From the NCBI GenBank assembly GCA_035380245.1, contig DAOSXA010000001.1, positions 1 to 64,000 on the forward strand: a stretch of DNA of 64,000 nucleotides. The letters are read 5' to 3'. Of this stretch, positions 41,398 to 49,720 are shown in pieces. A program made the translations under genes and the position numbers. A model generated the notes under the pieces. The model worked only from the letters and a program-made list of their open reading frames with translations, did no database searches and had not been told where the DNA came from. Position 1 is the stretch's first letter. Each line of letters opens with the position of its first letter. Source of the stretch: Candidatus Zixiibacteriota bacterium. GTDB taxonomy: Bacteria; Zixibacteria; MSB-5A5; GN15; FEB-12.

Positions 41398-43287
41398 TCA
41401 CACCGTTCCACCGGCCGGGATAAGGCAAAATCCCTCGGCGCTGCCGGCTAATCCCTCCGTTGCAGCCTTTAGCATGGATGAAATCCTTTCTTCGAACTCG
41501 GCCAATGCGGTACGAAACGATACACTCAACGTCTCGGGATCGTTGGACAAACTACGGTAGTATGCTATCGCCGATAGAAGCCCCTGTTTGAATTCATCGA
41601 GATACCGGGTTCGGGTTTCGTTGATCTCAACTGTGCAATCGGCGATTTGTTTTTTCAGATAATCCACATAAAGCGACAATTCACGGATAAACATGTGGGG
41701 TCTGGAATGACGAAGACTCAGCGCACAGCGCCCATAGATATGATCCACCATTTCCTGAAGCGTATAGACGGCGCTGAAATCCACGGCGCTCGGGCCACAG
41801 CACACGGCAGTATGTACATCCTTATCGATGCCAAGTCGATTGAGAGCGCTGCCGGCCAGGTCCATGCACAGGCAGGTTTTGCTCTGTAGAATTCGCACGG
41901 CGGCTTCTTTCAGGTTCGGCAGCAAGTTTCCCGCCTCAATTTGGTCAAGTTTCCTGGTCTGATACTGCCGCGAGGCACGGCACAGAGGCGGCCGTGCAAA
42001 CTCTGAGTCCATCGCCAGAAAATGTTTCCGGCATCTTCGCCCCGGAGTTCCCTCGGCGATGCGATTGAGGCGATGTTCATCACTGGTGGTACCCTTCAAA
42101 ATCCAAAAAGGCACTCCCAGCGGAGAAGCCTCACTTAAAGTTACATCATTGTCGCCGGCGGCAACGAGCTTCCGCAGATGTCGGCCATCCAGATTGGTTG
42201 CCTCCGGCACGAAAAGGAAAGGCGTCCCCCAGCCAATCCGGTCCACGCCGTAGCATTCCCGCAACATGTGATGTTCCGATGCCGTACCCACTCCTCCCTG
42301 CGCCGACAGCAGAAACGACGGTGTACCGAAGGGTGTTTTCCCAAGTGTTTGTAAGGCAGTTGCATAGTAGTTCCTCAATTCATCCTGCAGGCGCTCCCGT
42401 TTCACCCGGAACTCCTCCAAAACCGCTCCCAGCAACTGTCCCTTTGTTGGAAAAGTATGTCCGCCGCAGTTAAGACCGGATTCGATCCGGAACTCGGACA
42501 CCCACAATCCACGCTTGGCAAGAATGGTTCCCTGCAGCAGTGCCGAGCGATAATCACTCACCTTAAGAATAATACTCTTTGTCGGCGGCGCCTGCAGGGT
42601 TGGGAAAAAATCCTCGAACTGCGCCATATAGGCGAAGAGCCGTTTGTTGATGCCGGCCGAGAGAACCACGCTGGACCGCAGTTTGCTGGTGGCAAAACCG
42701 CGCAGGGCTGTCATCGCGAGTCCGGTTTCCGGTATGCCTTTGCCGTTTTCATACCTTTGTTCGGCATCGACTCTCGTCATGATATTGACATCGGCGCTAC
42801 CAGCTCGCAAAGCGCTTCGGAGGCCGGCTTCAAACCTGCTTTTATCCGTATCCGAACAAGTTTTGTACGTATCATAAAACGATCGCAATGAACCCGATGG
42901 TAATAACGCGAAATATCTTGCAATATCATCAGAAGAACTGAACGACTCGGCCTGCATCCGGTTCATCTGCTCGTCAACGGCATCATGAACGAAATTCAGG
43001 TACGTACGAATACGCTCCACTCTGGCTTCAGGATCGCGGCCTCGGATCGCTGTGAACGGCTTCGACCATAGAGAGGTATAATAGCGTCTGATTTGCTCCA
43101 ACAAGATGTCGTCGCCAATCGACATCACTGAGCATATCCCGTAGCGGGCCACGCGCAAGGGCGAATCGACCGTAAAGCCTGTCCCCATAACCGGAATGAA
43201 GAAATGGTGCGGCCCGATATCGATGTAACTCGGCCGGTATTGCGGCCTTACCGTTGCCGTAGTCGAAGGGAGACCGATCTCAGTCAT
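41398..43287 (-). CDS. Large conserved protein of unknown function (possible FMN-barrel relative)
   Basis: The 629-residue soluble protein has no signal peptide. The opening, DIGPHHFFIPVMGTGFTVDS, and later ESGLNCGGHTFPTKGQLL and LSAQGGVGTASEHHMLREC are glycine-rich turns that recall nitronate monooxygenase/2-nitropropane dioxygenase barrels (G-x-G near the N-terminus, G-GH, then an A-GGVG-T phosphate loop). The match is too loose for a firm call. The middle contains GWGTPFLFVPEATNLDG, and the C-terminus has several cysteines (SKTCLCMDLAG, AVCCGPSA) and a helical tail. The start ATG 43287 overlaps the end of a TetR-family regulator gene by eight bases, so it is in an operon with and probably regulated by it. 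Confidence 0.7.
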   Translation of the reverse strand: MTEIGLPSTTATVRPQYRPSYIDIGPHHFFIPVMGTGFTVDSPLRVARYGICSVMSIGDDILLEQIRRYYTSLWSKPFTAIRGRDPEARVERIRTYLNFVHDAVDEQMNRMQAESFSSSDDIARYFALLPSGSLRSFYDTYKTCSDTDKSRFEAGLRSALRAGSADVNIMTRVDAEQRYENGKGIPETGLAMTALRGFATSKLRSSVVLSAGINKRLFAYMAQFEDFFPTLQAPPTKSIILKVSDYRSALLQGTILAKRGLWVSEFRIESGLNCGGHTFPTKGQLLGAVLEEFRVKRERLQDELRNYYATALQTLGKTPFGTPSFLLSAQGGVGTASEHHMLRECYGVDRIGWGTPFLFVPEATNLDGRHLRKLVAAGDNDVTLSEASPLGVPFWILKGTTSDEHRLNRIAEGTPGRRCRKHFLAMDSEFARPPLCRASRQYQTRKLDQIEAGNLLPNLKEAAVRILQSKTCLCMDLAGSALNRLGIDKDVHTAVCCGPSAVDFSAVYTLQEMVDHIYGRCALSLRHSRPHMFIRELSLYVDYLKKQIADCTVEINETRTRYLDEFKQGLLSAIAYYRSLSNDPETLSVSFRTALAEFEERISSMLKAATEGLAGSAEGFCLIPAGGTV

Positions 43288-43858
43288 TATGGCGCACTCC
43301 TATCCCGTTGAAAATCATGTCTATCATCATATCCACCATTTCGTTCAGAGAGAATTCACCCTCTATTGAGGCCCATTGATATTCCACCGAAGCTAACGCC
43401 AGCACCAGCGCCCAGGCCGCCATGTCCGGATTATCGATCTCAAGCTCGCCCATCTCGATTCCACCCCGGAGAATCCCAAGCACCAGATCATGCTCACGTT
43501 TAACAAACGCATTGCGTATCCGCGCGAAATGAGGCCAGTATTCACCCCACGATTCCTGAGTTACACGATAAAAATTGACAAACTCGCCGACCTTACCGAG
43601 CCGCGTGGACAAATGAGCGCGGAGTTTTCCCCTGGCCCCACTCTGAGCATTGACCGAATCCCGGATAATTTGCACGAGTGAGTCGATTTCTCCCTGCACT
43701 ACCGTATCGAAAATGCTTGATTTGTTCTTGAAATGCTTGTACAGGGTAGCCTTGGAAACATGGGCTTCACGGGCAATGTCATCCATCGTGACTTTTTTAA
43801 GCCCGAACTGGGCAAAAAGAATCTGTGCACATGAGATTATATGAGGCTTTTTATCCAT
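43280..43858 (-). CDS. TetR/AcrR-family repressor
   Basis: The 192-residue protein has the TetR N-terminal helix-turn-helix: ILFAQFGLKKVTMDDIAREA, then HVSKATLYKHFKNKSSIFDT. It is followed by an all-helical ligand domain that fits no specific subfamily. It is cotranscribed with the 629-residue protein that follows, with an eight-base overlap. Two palindromes of the form gtac-N4-gtac lie 33-72 bases before its start, a normal place for autoregulation by this family. The cydAB operon is divergent about 500 bases away and may or may not be affected. Confidence 0.92.
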   Translation of the reverse strand: MDKKPHIISCAQILFAQFGLKKVTMDDIAREAHVSKATLYKHFKNKSSIFDTVVQGEIDSLVQIIRDSVNAQSGARGKLRAHLSTRLGKVGEFVNFYRVTQESWGEYWPHFARIRNAFVKREHDLVLGILRGGIEMGELEIDNPDMAAWALVLALASVEYQWASIEGEFSLNEMVDMMIDMIFNGIGVRHND

Positions 43859-43890
43859 AATCCGATTTAACTACTCCAAATTGATATATA

Positions 43891-43930
43891 GTACAAGAGT
43901 ACGTTTTTTGCATAATATGTACTATTGTAC
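43891..43930. promoter_or_regulatory. Paired gtac-N4-gtac palindromes, candidate TetR operators
   Basis: gtacaagagtac (43891-43902) and gtactattgtac (43919-43930) have the same half-sites and the same 4-base spacer. Their centres are 28 bases apart, on nearly one face of the helix after three turns. Located just upstream of the TetR gene start at 43858, they are the obvious autoregulatory sites. Confidence 0.6.
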
Positions 43931-44008
43931 CGCAAGTCAAGCACAGATGTTCCAGTTTTTTTCGATTATATCATATCAACATTCAGCGTCATCGGGCTTA
44001 TATTACAT

Positions 44009-44037
44009 GTTATCATATTGTATAACAATATAATAAC
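44009..44037. promoter_or_regulatory. Near-perfect 13-bp inverted repeat upstream of cydA
   Basis: gttatcatattgt and acaatataataac are complementary at 12 of 13 positions around a 3-base centre. The site is AT-rich and lies 350 bases before cydA. It does not match FNR (ttgat-N4-atcaa) or classical Rex sites, although the core ttgtnnnacaa is reminiscent of the latter. It is a candidate redox-regulator operator or hairpin. Confidence 0.45.
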
Positions 44038-44274
44038 ACAACGACAACATCCTCTCCTCATAATATCTTGAATGAAGTCACCGAGATATCTCCTAACCGA
44101 CTCACACGTATTGTCGGATTTGGCTACCTATCATAATCGTAGATCGATCACTTCGTATCTCAGGTCAATCTAGCGTAGAAAAACGAAGAAAATAACCCAC
44201 TAATTCATTTGTGAAGGAACCGTACAAGCTCCATAGCGTTATGGCTTTTAACTGGCATGTAAAAAATTGAGCCC

Positions 44275-44297
44275 GCTACTTCAAATTATGAAATAGC
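44275..44297 (+). promoter_or_regulatory. Short inverted repeat in the cydA leader
   Basis: gctacttca and tgaaatagc pair with one G-U type mismatch around aatta. Position 87 bases before the chosen cydA start places it in the probable leader or promoter. No function can be assigned. Confidence 0.3.
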
Positions 44298-44383
44298 GCA
44301 GGTATGAAACGGCGGTTGTTGCGAGTCTCGTGCTCGTCGCACCCACAAATAAACGTAATAAATACCAAGTAAGGGACACACCT

Positions 44384-45751
44384 GTGGATGATCCGGTTCT
44401 CCTTTCAAGAGTGCAATTCGCTCTTACGATAGCCTTCCACTACCTATTCCCGCCGTTGTCGATCGGACTTGGGCTTTTTCTGGTCATATCCGAGGGACTT
44501 TTCCTCAAGACCGGCAACAAGCTCTATGAAACGATCACTCGTTTCTGGGTAAAGGTATTCGGGCTGATTTTCGCCCTCGGTGTCGCTTCGGGAATCGTAA
44601 TGGAATTCCAGTTCGGCACCAACTGGTCGATTTATTCACGCTACGTAGGAGACGTTTTCGGCAGTGCTCTGGCGGCTGAAGGTGTTTTCGCGTTCTTCCT
44701 CGAATCCGGTTTTCTGGCTATTCTCCTGTTTGGCTGGGACAAGGTCAAACCTCGAACACACTTCATCTCCACGATACTCGTAGCGTTTGGGGCACATTTA
44801 TCGGCGGTCTGGATATTGGTTGCCAATTCCTGGCAGCAAACTCCGGCCGGATATCATCTGGTTGAAACAGCCAACGGCATCCGCGCCGAAATCACCGATT
44901 TCTGGGCTCTGGTTTTCAATCCTTCGACGATTGACCGCATCAGCCATGTATACATGGCGGCATGGCAGACCGGGGCGTTCCTGGTTCTCAGCGTCGCCGC
45001 GTGGTATCTGCTGAAACGAAAACACCGTGAGTTCGCTTTTAGCTCGATTAAAATTGCCGTCGCCATCGCCCTGGTTTCTTCACTTATGCAGTTGGTAACA
45101 GGTCACAGTTCGGCCCAAACAGTAGCCGAGACACAGCCGGCCAAGCTGGCGGCGTTTGAAGGACATTACGAGGCCTCAGCTCCGGCCGATTTGTATCTGT
45201 TCGGGTGGGTCGACGATGAGGGGCAACAGGCCTATGGGATAAAAATTCCGGGATTTTTAAGCTGGCTGGTTCATTTTGACAGCAACACCCCGGTGGCCGG
45301 ATTGAGGGCCTTCGCCGAGGAGGATCGTCCGCCGGTTAATATCGTTTTCCAATCATACCACATTATGGTAGCGATCGGCATGGGGTTGATCGCACTTGCC
45401 CTGTTAACTTTGGTAATCGACTGGCGCGGTAAACTGGGTGACGCCCGCTGGTTGCAATGGATTCTGGTGTTCTCGGTACTGCTGCCTCAGATGGCCAATC
45501 AGCTCGGCTGGATGAGCGCCGAAGTCGGCCGCCAGCCCTGGATTGTCTATGGTCTGCTGCGGACCAAAGACGCCGCCAGCGAAGCTGTCACGGCCGGTGA
45601 GATATGGACCTCATTGATTCTTTTCGGATTGGTTTATCTGTTGTTGTTCGTCCTGTTCATCTACCTGCTGAACGGGAAAATTCAGCATGGTCCGGAGCTT
45701 CACCCTCAACCGGCTCTCGATGACGCCGCTACGGGAGGACATCAGGCATGA
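44384..45751 (+). CDS. cydA: Cytochrome bd-type quinol oxidase subunit I
   Basis: The 455-residue inner-membrane protein has about nine helices. VQFALTIAFHYLFPPLSIGL holds the haem b595 ligand His near the N-terminus. GIVMEFQFGTNW carries the glutamates near haem d. GHSSAQTVAETQPAKLAAF opens the quinol-binding loop, which is short, as in the qOR2/short-Q-loop group. EVGRQPWIVYGLLRTKDA is also conserved. It reduces oxygen to water with quinol and is used at low oxygen or under stress. The start was set at GTG 44384 (aaggga upstream), because VDDPVLLSRVQF is where the family begins; the 18 codons before it in the frame do not look conserved. cydB follows with a 4-base overlap. Confidence 0.96.
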   Translation: MDDPVLLSRVQFALTIAFHYLFPPLSIGLGLFLVISEGLFLKTGNKLYETITRFWVKVFGLIFALGVASGIVMEFQFGTNWSIYSRYVGDVFGSALAAEGVFAFFLESGFLAILLFGWDKVKPRTHFISTILVAFGAHLSAVWILVANSWQQTPAGYHLVETANGIRAEITDFWALVFNPSTIDRISHVYMAAWQTGAFLVLSVAAWYLLKRKHREFAFSSIKIAVAIALVSSLMQLVTGHSSAQTVAETQPAKLAAFEGHYEASAPADLYLFGWVDDEGQQAYGIKIPGFLSWLVHFDSNTPVAGLRAFAEEDRPPVNIVFQSYHIMVAIGMGLIALALLTLVIDWRGKLGDARWLQWILVFSVLLPQMANQLGWMSAEVGRQPWIVYGLLRTKDAASEAVTAGEIWTSLILFGLVYLLLFVLFIYLLNGKIQHGPELHPQPALDDAATGGHQA

Positions 45752-46770
45752 GTATTGACCTTAATACATTATGGTTTGCCCTGGTCGGCGTGCTGCTGGC
45801 CGGTTATGCGATCCTGGACGGTTTCGATCTTGGTGTCGGCGCCCTGCATCTGTTCACCAAGTCGGATGCCGAGCGACGGGTGATGATCAACTCCATCGGA
45901 CCGGTCTGGGACGGCAACGAAGTCTGGCTCGTCACCGGCGGCGGCGCTTTGTTCGCGGCTTTCCCGGAAGTCTACGCGACTTCGTTCTCCGGCTTCTACC
46001 TGGCGATGATGCTGCTTCTGCTTGCCCTGATCTTCCGCGCCGTGGCACTCGAGTTCCGTTCCAAACGCGAGAGTAAACGCTGGCGTCAAACCTGGGACGT
46101 CGGATTCAGTATCGGTAGCACTCTTGGCGCTTTGTTGTTGGGCGTGGCTTTAGGCAATATCGCGTGGGGTGTTCCCCTCGACCAGAGCCATGTCTTCACC
46201 GGCAGCTTCCTGAGCCTGCTCAATCCCTATGCGGTCCTGGTTGGCATCACAACGGTGGCGCTTTTCGTGATGCACGGATCGATCTACCTCACCCTGAAAA
46301 CCGAAGGGGAACTCCTTAAAAGAGTAACCGGCTGGATCAACAAAACGACCACTATCTTCATCATCTGCTATGTTGCCCTTACGGTCGTCACTATGCTCTT
46401 TGTCCCTCACATGACGCTTACCATCCGTGAGCATCCATGGTTGTACATCATACCGATCCTGAACGTGCTGGTAATCGTCAATATCCTGCGTGAGATTCGT
46501 AATAAACGTTATTTCCGTGCGTTTTTGTCGTCCTGCGCAACGCTGGCGGCTTTGCTGCTGCTGTTCGCCGTCAACATGTATCCGAACCTGATCCTCTCCA
46601 GTCCCGATGCCGCCAACAGTCTGACTATTTATAACGGAGCTTCCTCGGAAAAAACGCTGGAGATCATGGCCATCATCGCCCTGATCGGCATGCCGCTGGT
46701 AATAGCCTACACTTCAGCCGTCTACTGGATATTCCGGGGTAAGGTTAAGCTGGACAACCATAGCTACTAA
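45748..46770 (+). CDS. cydB: Cytochrome bd-type quinol oxidase subunit II
   Basis: The 340-residue membrane protein has about nine helices. The N-terminal WFALVGVLLAGYAILDGFDL and GVGALHLF, then IGPVWDGNEVWLVTGGGALF, are strong CydB signatures. Its ATG overlaps the cydA stop (atga), so the two are translationally coupled. No cydX-like micropeptide gene with a ribosome site is evident after it; the next 140 bases hold a hairpin and then a secreted hydrolase gene. It contributes to the scaffold of the oxidase together with CydA. Confidence 0.97.
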   Translation: MSIDLNTLWFALVGVLLAGYAILDGFDLGVGALHLFTKSDAERRVMINSIGPVWDGNEVWLVTGGGALFAAFPEVYATSFSGFYLAMMLLLLALIFRAVALEFRSKRESKRWRQTWDVGFSIGSTLGALLLGVALGNIAWGVPLDQSHVFTGSFLSLLNPYAVLVGITTVALFVMHGSIYLTLKTEGELLKRVTGWINKTTTIFIICYVALTVVTMLFVPHMTLTIREHPWLYIIPILNVLVIVNILREIRNKRYFRAFLSSCATLAALLLLFAVNMYPNLILSSPDAANSLTIYNGASSEKTLEIMAIIALIGMPLVIAYTSAVYWIFRGKVKLDNHSY

Positions 46771-46844
46771 GCAGCTTTTCGGTGATTGAACCACCGCTGC
46801 AACATATCGCCTTTTCGGGCGTCTAATCTGATTGAAAAAAAGTG

Positions 46845-46869
46845 AACGTCGCTGAATTTCAGCGACGTT
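46845..46869. terminator. 11-bp hairpin after cydB
   Basis: aacgtcgctga and tcagcgacgtt pair perfectly around a 3-base loop (att). The T-tract needed for intrinsic termination is on the minus-strand side (ctttttttc), while on the plus strand only tgctatag follows. It would therefore stop antisense transcription well but cydAB transcripts only weakly, or act as an mRNA 3'-end stabiliser. Confidence 0.5.
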
Positions 46870-46911
46870 TGCTATAGGCAGAATAAAAAAGACAAACGAG
46901 AGGCCGTCGGC

Positions 46912-48336
46912 ATGTCCCATATTTTCAACCGCACTACGGCTGCGGCAATCCTGACAATCATACTCCTAACATGCAGCGCCTTCCCCTGCACGAGCTTTCG
47001 GCTGACAACCGACAACAGCCTGTATTATGTCCACAGCCTCAATCAAGGCAACTCCGCCTCCGTTCCCGGCCTGGTCTTTGTCAATCCCCGGGGCGAAGTC
47101 AAACAGGGATTTGCCTGGTCCGATCTCACACGTGTTAACGAGACTCCGACGGTATCACTTATCTGGCGATCTCAGTACGGCTCGATAACATTTAGCCCTT
47201 TCGGCAAAGAACTGCCGGACGGCGGTATGAACGAGGCCGGTCTGTTCGTATGGGAAATGAGTTTCGACACCGAGTACCCTGGCGACAGCCTTTGCCCCAC
47301 GCTTTTTCAGACTCAATGGATGCAATATCTGTTGGACAACTACCATAGCGTGACCGAGGTAATCACCCATATCGATCACATCAATCTCGATGGCTGGGGC
47401 TGGCACTATTTCCTTGCCGACCGCTCCGGAGCAACGGCAATCGTCGATTTCATCGCCGGCTCACCGGTGATCTACACTGGCGCGGAGATGCCGGTCCCGC
47501 TCTGCTGCAATTCCATTTATCCCGAAGCATTAGAATGGCTCCGGCAATACGAGGGATTCGGAGGTGATCTCGAAATTCATCAAGTGCATGAAGAAATTCC
47601 GCGTTTCATCTACGGCGCCAAACTGCTTGCTGATTATGACAAACAGGATCCTGTCGAATACTCTTTCCATGTGCTCGATGAAATGAGCTCCAACGTCCGC
47701 TGGTCGGTCGTTTTCGATGTCGTCCGGTCGACCGTCTACTTCCGCACCAACGTAAGCCCGGAGATCCGTTTCTTCTCGTTCGGTCCGGAGGATTTCGCGC
47801 CGGGCTCAGACCTGTTGATCCTGGATGTAAACGATCCGGAGCAGGGAGATGTCCGTGCATCGCTGATCCCCTTCCGGTCGGAGCGCAACGACAGCCTGTT
47901 AGCCGATATATTCGGTCTCTTGTGCGATATGGACGACGGTTTCCGAAAATACCTGATCGAGGATCAGAATACCGATCTGTCGACGCTGGCGCACGTCATC
48001 GACACTCGAATGGAGAACATCAGCTCCGAAGCTCTTGAAATCGCGGGTCGTTGGACAGGCACGATCACGACCGCCGAAAAGGCCGATTCGATCTCAGTCG
48101 ACCTCACCCTCGACTCTGAACGAAACATTCTTACCGGCATCATCACGATCGGAGCGGACCGGAGCGAACTCTCCAACCTGCGATTTCAGGGCGGATTCCT
48201 GACCTTCACCGTCGCCGCGACCGATCCCGCCCTGGTGAGCCGCTATCAACTTCATTTAAGCGGCGAGGGGCTTTGCGGTCGGCGCTCGGAAATATCGAGC
48301 GACAGCACGGCAGCGGTTAACCTCCGAAAGCAGTAA
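46912..48336 (+). CDS. Secreted Ntn-type amidohydrolase (choloylglycine hydrolase/penicillin V acylase family)
   Basis: The 474-residue protein has a signal peptide ending right at FPCTSFRL. Cys becomes the N-terminal nucleophile after cleavage, as in linear amide C-N hydrolases. The next motifs fit the family: YVHSLNQGN in place of the usual GRNMDW strand, GMNEAGLFVWEM, YFLADRSGATAIVDF, and LCCNSIYPEALEWL at the Asn position. About 150 residues after the catalytic domain (from about 330) form an extra beta-rich domain of unknown role. Substrates could be bile-salt-like amides, acyl-homoserine lactones or penicillin V; the sequence does not decide. The start is ATG 46912 with gagg eight bases before. 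It follows cydAB by 141 bases. Confidence 0.85.
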   Translation: MSHIFNRTTAAAILTIILLTCSAFPCTSFRLTTDNSLYYVHSLNQGNSASVPGLVFVNPRGEVKQGFAWSDLTRVNETPTVSLIWRSQYGSITFSPFGKELPDGGMNEAGLFVWEMSFDTEYPGDSLCPTLFQTQWMQYLLDNYHSVTEVITHIDHINLDGWGWHYFLADRSGATAIVDFIAGSPVIYTGAEMPVPLCCNSIYPEALEWLRQYEGFGGDLEIHQVHEEIPRFIYGAKLLADYDKQDPVEYSFHVLDEMSSNVRWSVVFDVVRSTVYFRTNVSPEIRFFSFGPEDFAPGSDLLILDVNDPEQGDVRASLIPFRSERNDSLLADIFGLLCDMDDGFRKYLIEDQNTDLSTLAHVIDTRMENISSEALEIAGRWTGTITTAEKADSISVDLTLDSERNILTGIITIGADRSELSNLRFQGGFLTFTVAATDPALVSRYQLHLSGEGLCGRRSEISSDSTAAVNLRKQ

Positions 48337-48446
48337 CCGCGAAGCAACAGTCCGAACGGCCGCAATCTCGTTGCTTTGGTCCGATGCGAAGGTTATAATA
48401 ACCCGATGTTCGACACCACCAGCAACGTTTTGCTCGGAACCATTCC

Positions 48447-48851
48447 TTGTTGAATTTTAAGCAAATCTTCACTCCCGCCGCGGCCGGTCGCACCTTGCAG
48501 GTTGCCCTTGTTCTACTAGCGATTTTTCACGTGGGTACGCTTGCGGGAGTTGTACCGGCTGAGATCGTCTTGGGCGGCCAGATAATCGACTCCACCGAAC
48601 TCATTATCAAAGAGGCCATCGCTCTGTTCGTCACCCTGATGTTCCTGCTGGTGGTGACGCTGCGCCTGCGCGATATCCGCATGCGCCTCGACCGTAGGGG
48701 ACCTCGTATCGGCGTATGGATCATCGCGGCCTATTTCGCAGTCAATCTTATAGGTAATCTCGCTTCGGGAGTTGCAGCGGAAAACACAATCTTCGCCCCG
48801 ATAACGGTCATCCTGGCCATCCTGGCTTTGCGCACCGGTCTGAATAAATAG
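48447..48851 (+). CDS. Small integral membrane protein of unknown function
   Basis: The 134-residue protein has four hydrophobic segments: LQVALVLLAIFHVGTLAG, ELIIKEAIALFVTLMFLLVV, IGVWIIAAYFAVNLIGNLA and FAPITVILAILALRTGL. A basic loop lies between helices 2 and 3 (RLRDIRMRLDRR). No domain is recognised. The only nearby start is TTG at 48447 or 48450 with no good ribosome site, so the true N-terminus is uncertain. Codon use looks like that of its neighbours and supports a real gene. Confidence 0.65.
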   Translation: MLNFKQIFTPAAAGRTLQVALVLLAIFHVGTLAGVVPAEIVLGGQIIDSTELIIKEAIALFVTLMFLLVVTLRLRDIRMRLDRRGPRIGVWIIAAYFAVNLIGNLASGVAAENTIFAPITVILAILALRTGLNK

Positions 48852-48956
48852 CACCGACATGATCGCTGTAAGCTATTATTATCTAACACGATAACTATCC
48901 TACCACCTCATAGCGGAGCGGAAGAATAGATATTTACCTCAATAAAATGAAACATT

Positions 48957-48986
48957 ATACAACTAATTGTTGTATATTTACAACAA
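48957..48986. promoter_or_regulatory. Overlapping tacaac/gttgta operators before the Xre regulator
   Basis: Two inverted repeats share an arm: atacaac-taatt-gttgtat (48957-48975) and ttgttgta-tatt-tacaacaa (48967-48986). That gives three half-sites of tacaac in alternating orientation just 20 bases before the Xre gene start, overlapping where the -10 box or ribosome site should be. This is a strong pattern for autorepression by the regulator. Confidence 0.6.
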
Positions 48987-49005
48987 ATGAATATATATTA
49001 ACGCC

Positions 49006-49263
49006 ATGAAGAGCAGAAAACTATACAATCGAATTGCGGTGCTTCGTCAGGAACGAGGCCTGAGCAGAAAACAACTGGCGGAGTTAATCGACGTCAACGT
49101 GCAGACAATCGGATACCTCGAACGAGGCGAATACAATCCCAGCCTTGATCTTGCTTTCCGAGTGAGCGAGGTTTTCGGTCTGCCGGTAGAAATGATCTTC
49201 TCTCCCCGGCCGATGCCCGCCCTGAGTGAAGAGTTGTACCGCACCAAACACAAAGAGGATTGA
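49006..49263 (+). CDS. Xre-family helix-turn-helix regulator
   Basis: The 85-residue protein has a single Cro/CI-type helix-turn-helix: NRIAVLRQERGLSRKQLAEL, then IDVNVQTIGYLERGEYNPSL. A short C-terminus, VSEVFGLPVEMIFSPRP, is typical of small regulators of the YozG/YdfK kind that are paired with a membrane protein gene. The next gene, five bases away, encodes such a membrane protein. It is preceded by the overlapping inverted repeats at 48957-48986, which suggests autoregulation. Confidence 0.9.
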   Translation: MKSRKLYNRIAVLRQERGLSRKQLAELIDVNVQTIGYLERGEYNPSLDLAFRVSEVFGLPVEMIFSPRPMPALSEELYRTKHKED

Positions 49264-49267
49264 AGAC

Positions 49268-49720
49268 ATGTCCGTATCCAATACCCTGACCAGACGTCGA
49301 ACAGGTGTCCTGATCAACTATGCCCTCCTGCTGGCCGGTCTCCTGTTAAGCGTCGCCGGTAATCTCTACGGCTGGAGCCTCACGATCAAGATCGGATTCT
49401 GGTTGTCGGTCGGTATCGTTGTTATCACATTCGTACCGGTCCATCTTCGTTCGGGACTCTGGCGTCTGGTTCATTCCCGCGCCGATGCACTCGATGAGCG
49501 TGAGATTCAAGAAACCTTGCGATCGCTGAGGCAGGCCTACGTCGTATTCAGCATTCTGTCGCTGTTAATCATATTGACACTGGTCGTTTTCGGACTCGGC
49601 AAGGGTATCCAACTGCTGGTCGTATTTTGGGTGCTGCTGTACTCAGCGCATACCCTCCCCTCGGCCTTCCTTGCCTGGACGGTATCACGGCTGCCGAACG
49701 AAACGGAGGAAGAATCATGA
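49268..49720 (+). CDS. Four-helix membrane protein paired with the Xre regulator
   Basis: The 150-residue protein starts at ATG 49268, 14 codons inside the longest frame, because that start clears the regulator's stop codon and has gagg upstream. The hydrophobic segments are VLINYALLLAGLLLSVAGNL, KIGFWLSVGIVVITFVPVHL, YVVFSILSLLIILTLVVFGL and LLVVFWVLLYSAHTLPSAFL. No family is recognised. Its stop overlaps the start of the serine hydrolase gene by four bases, so regulator, membrane protein and hydrolase form one operon. Confidence 0.75.
   Translation: MSVSNTLTRRRTGVLINYALLLAGLLLSVAGNLYGWSLTIKIGFWLSVGIVVITFVPVHLRSGLWRLVHSRADALDEREIQETLRSLRQAYVVFSILSLLIILTLVVFGLGKGIQLLVVFWVLLYSAHTLPSAFLAWTVSRLPNETEEES

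Larger units (their letters stand above)
43931..44383. other. Divergent TetR/cydA intergenic region
   Basis: These 450 bases are AT-rich and contain no gene. Besides the inverted repeats at 44009 and 44275, listed separately, no clear promoter boxes, small ORF with a ribosome site or RNA gene is visible. Confidence 0.45.

Noticed and set aside
46771..46911. Possible cydX micropeptide after cydB
   Set aside because: No short hydrophobic frame with a start and ribosome site was found between cydB and the next gene.
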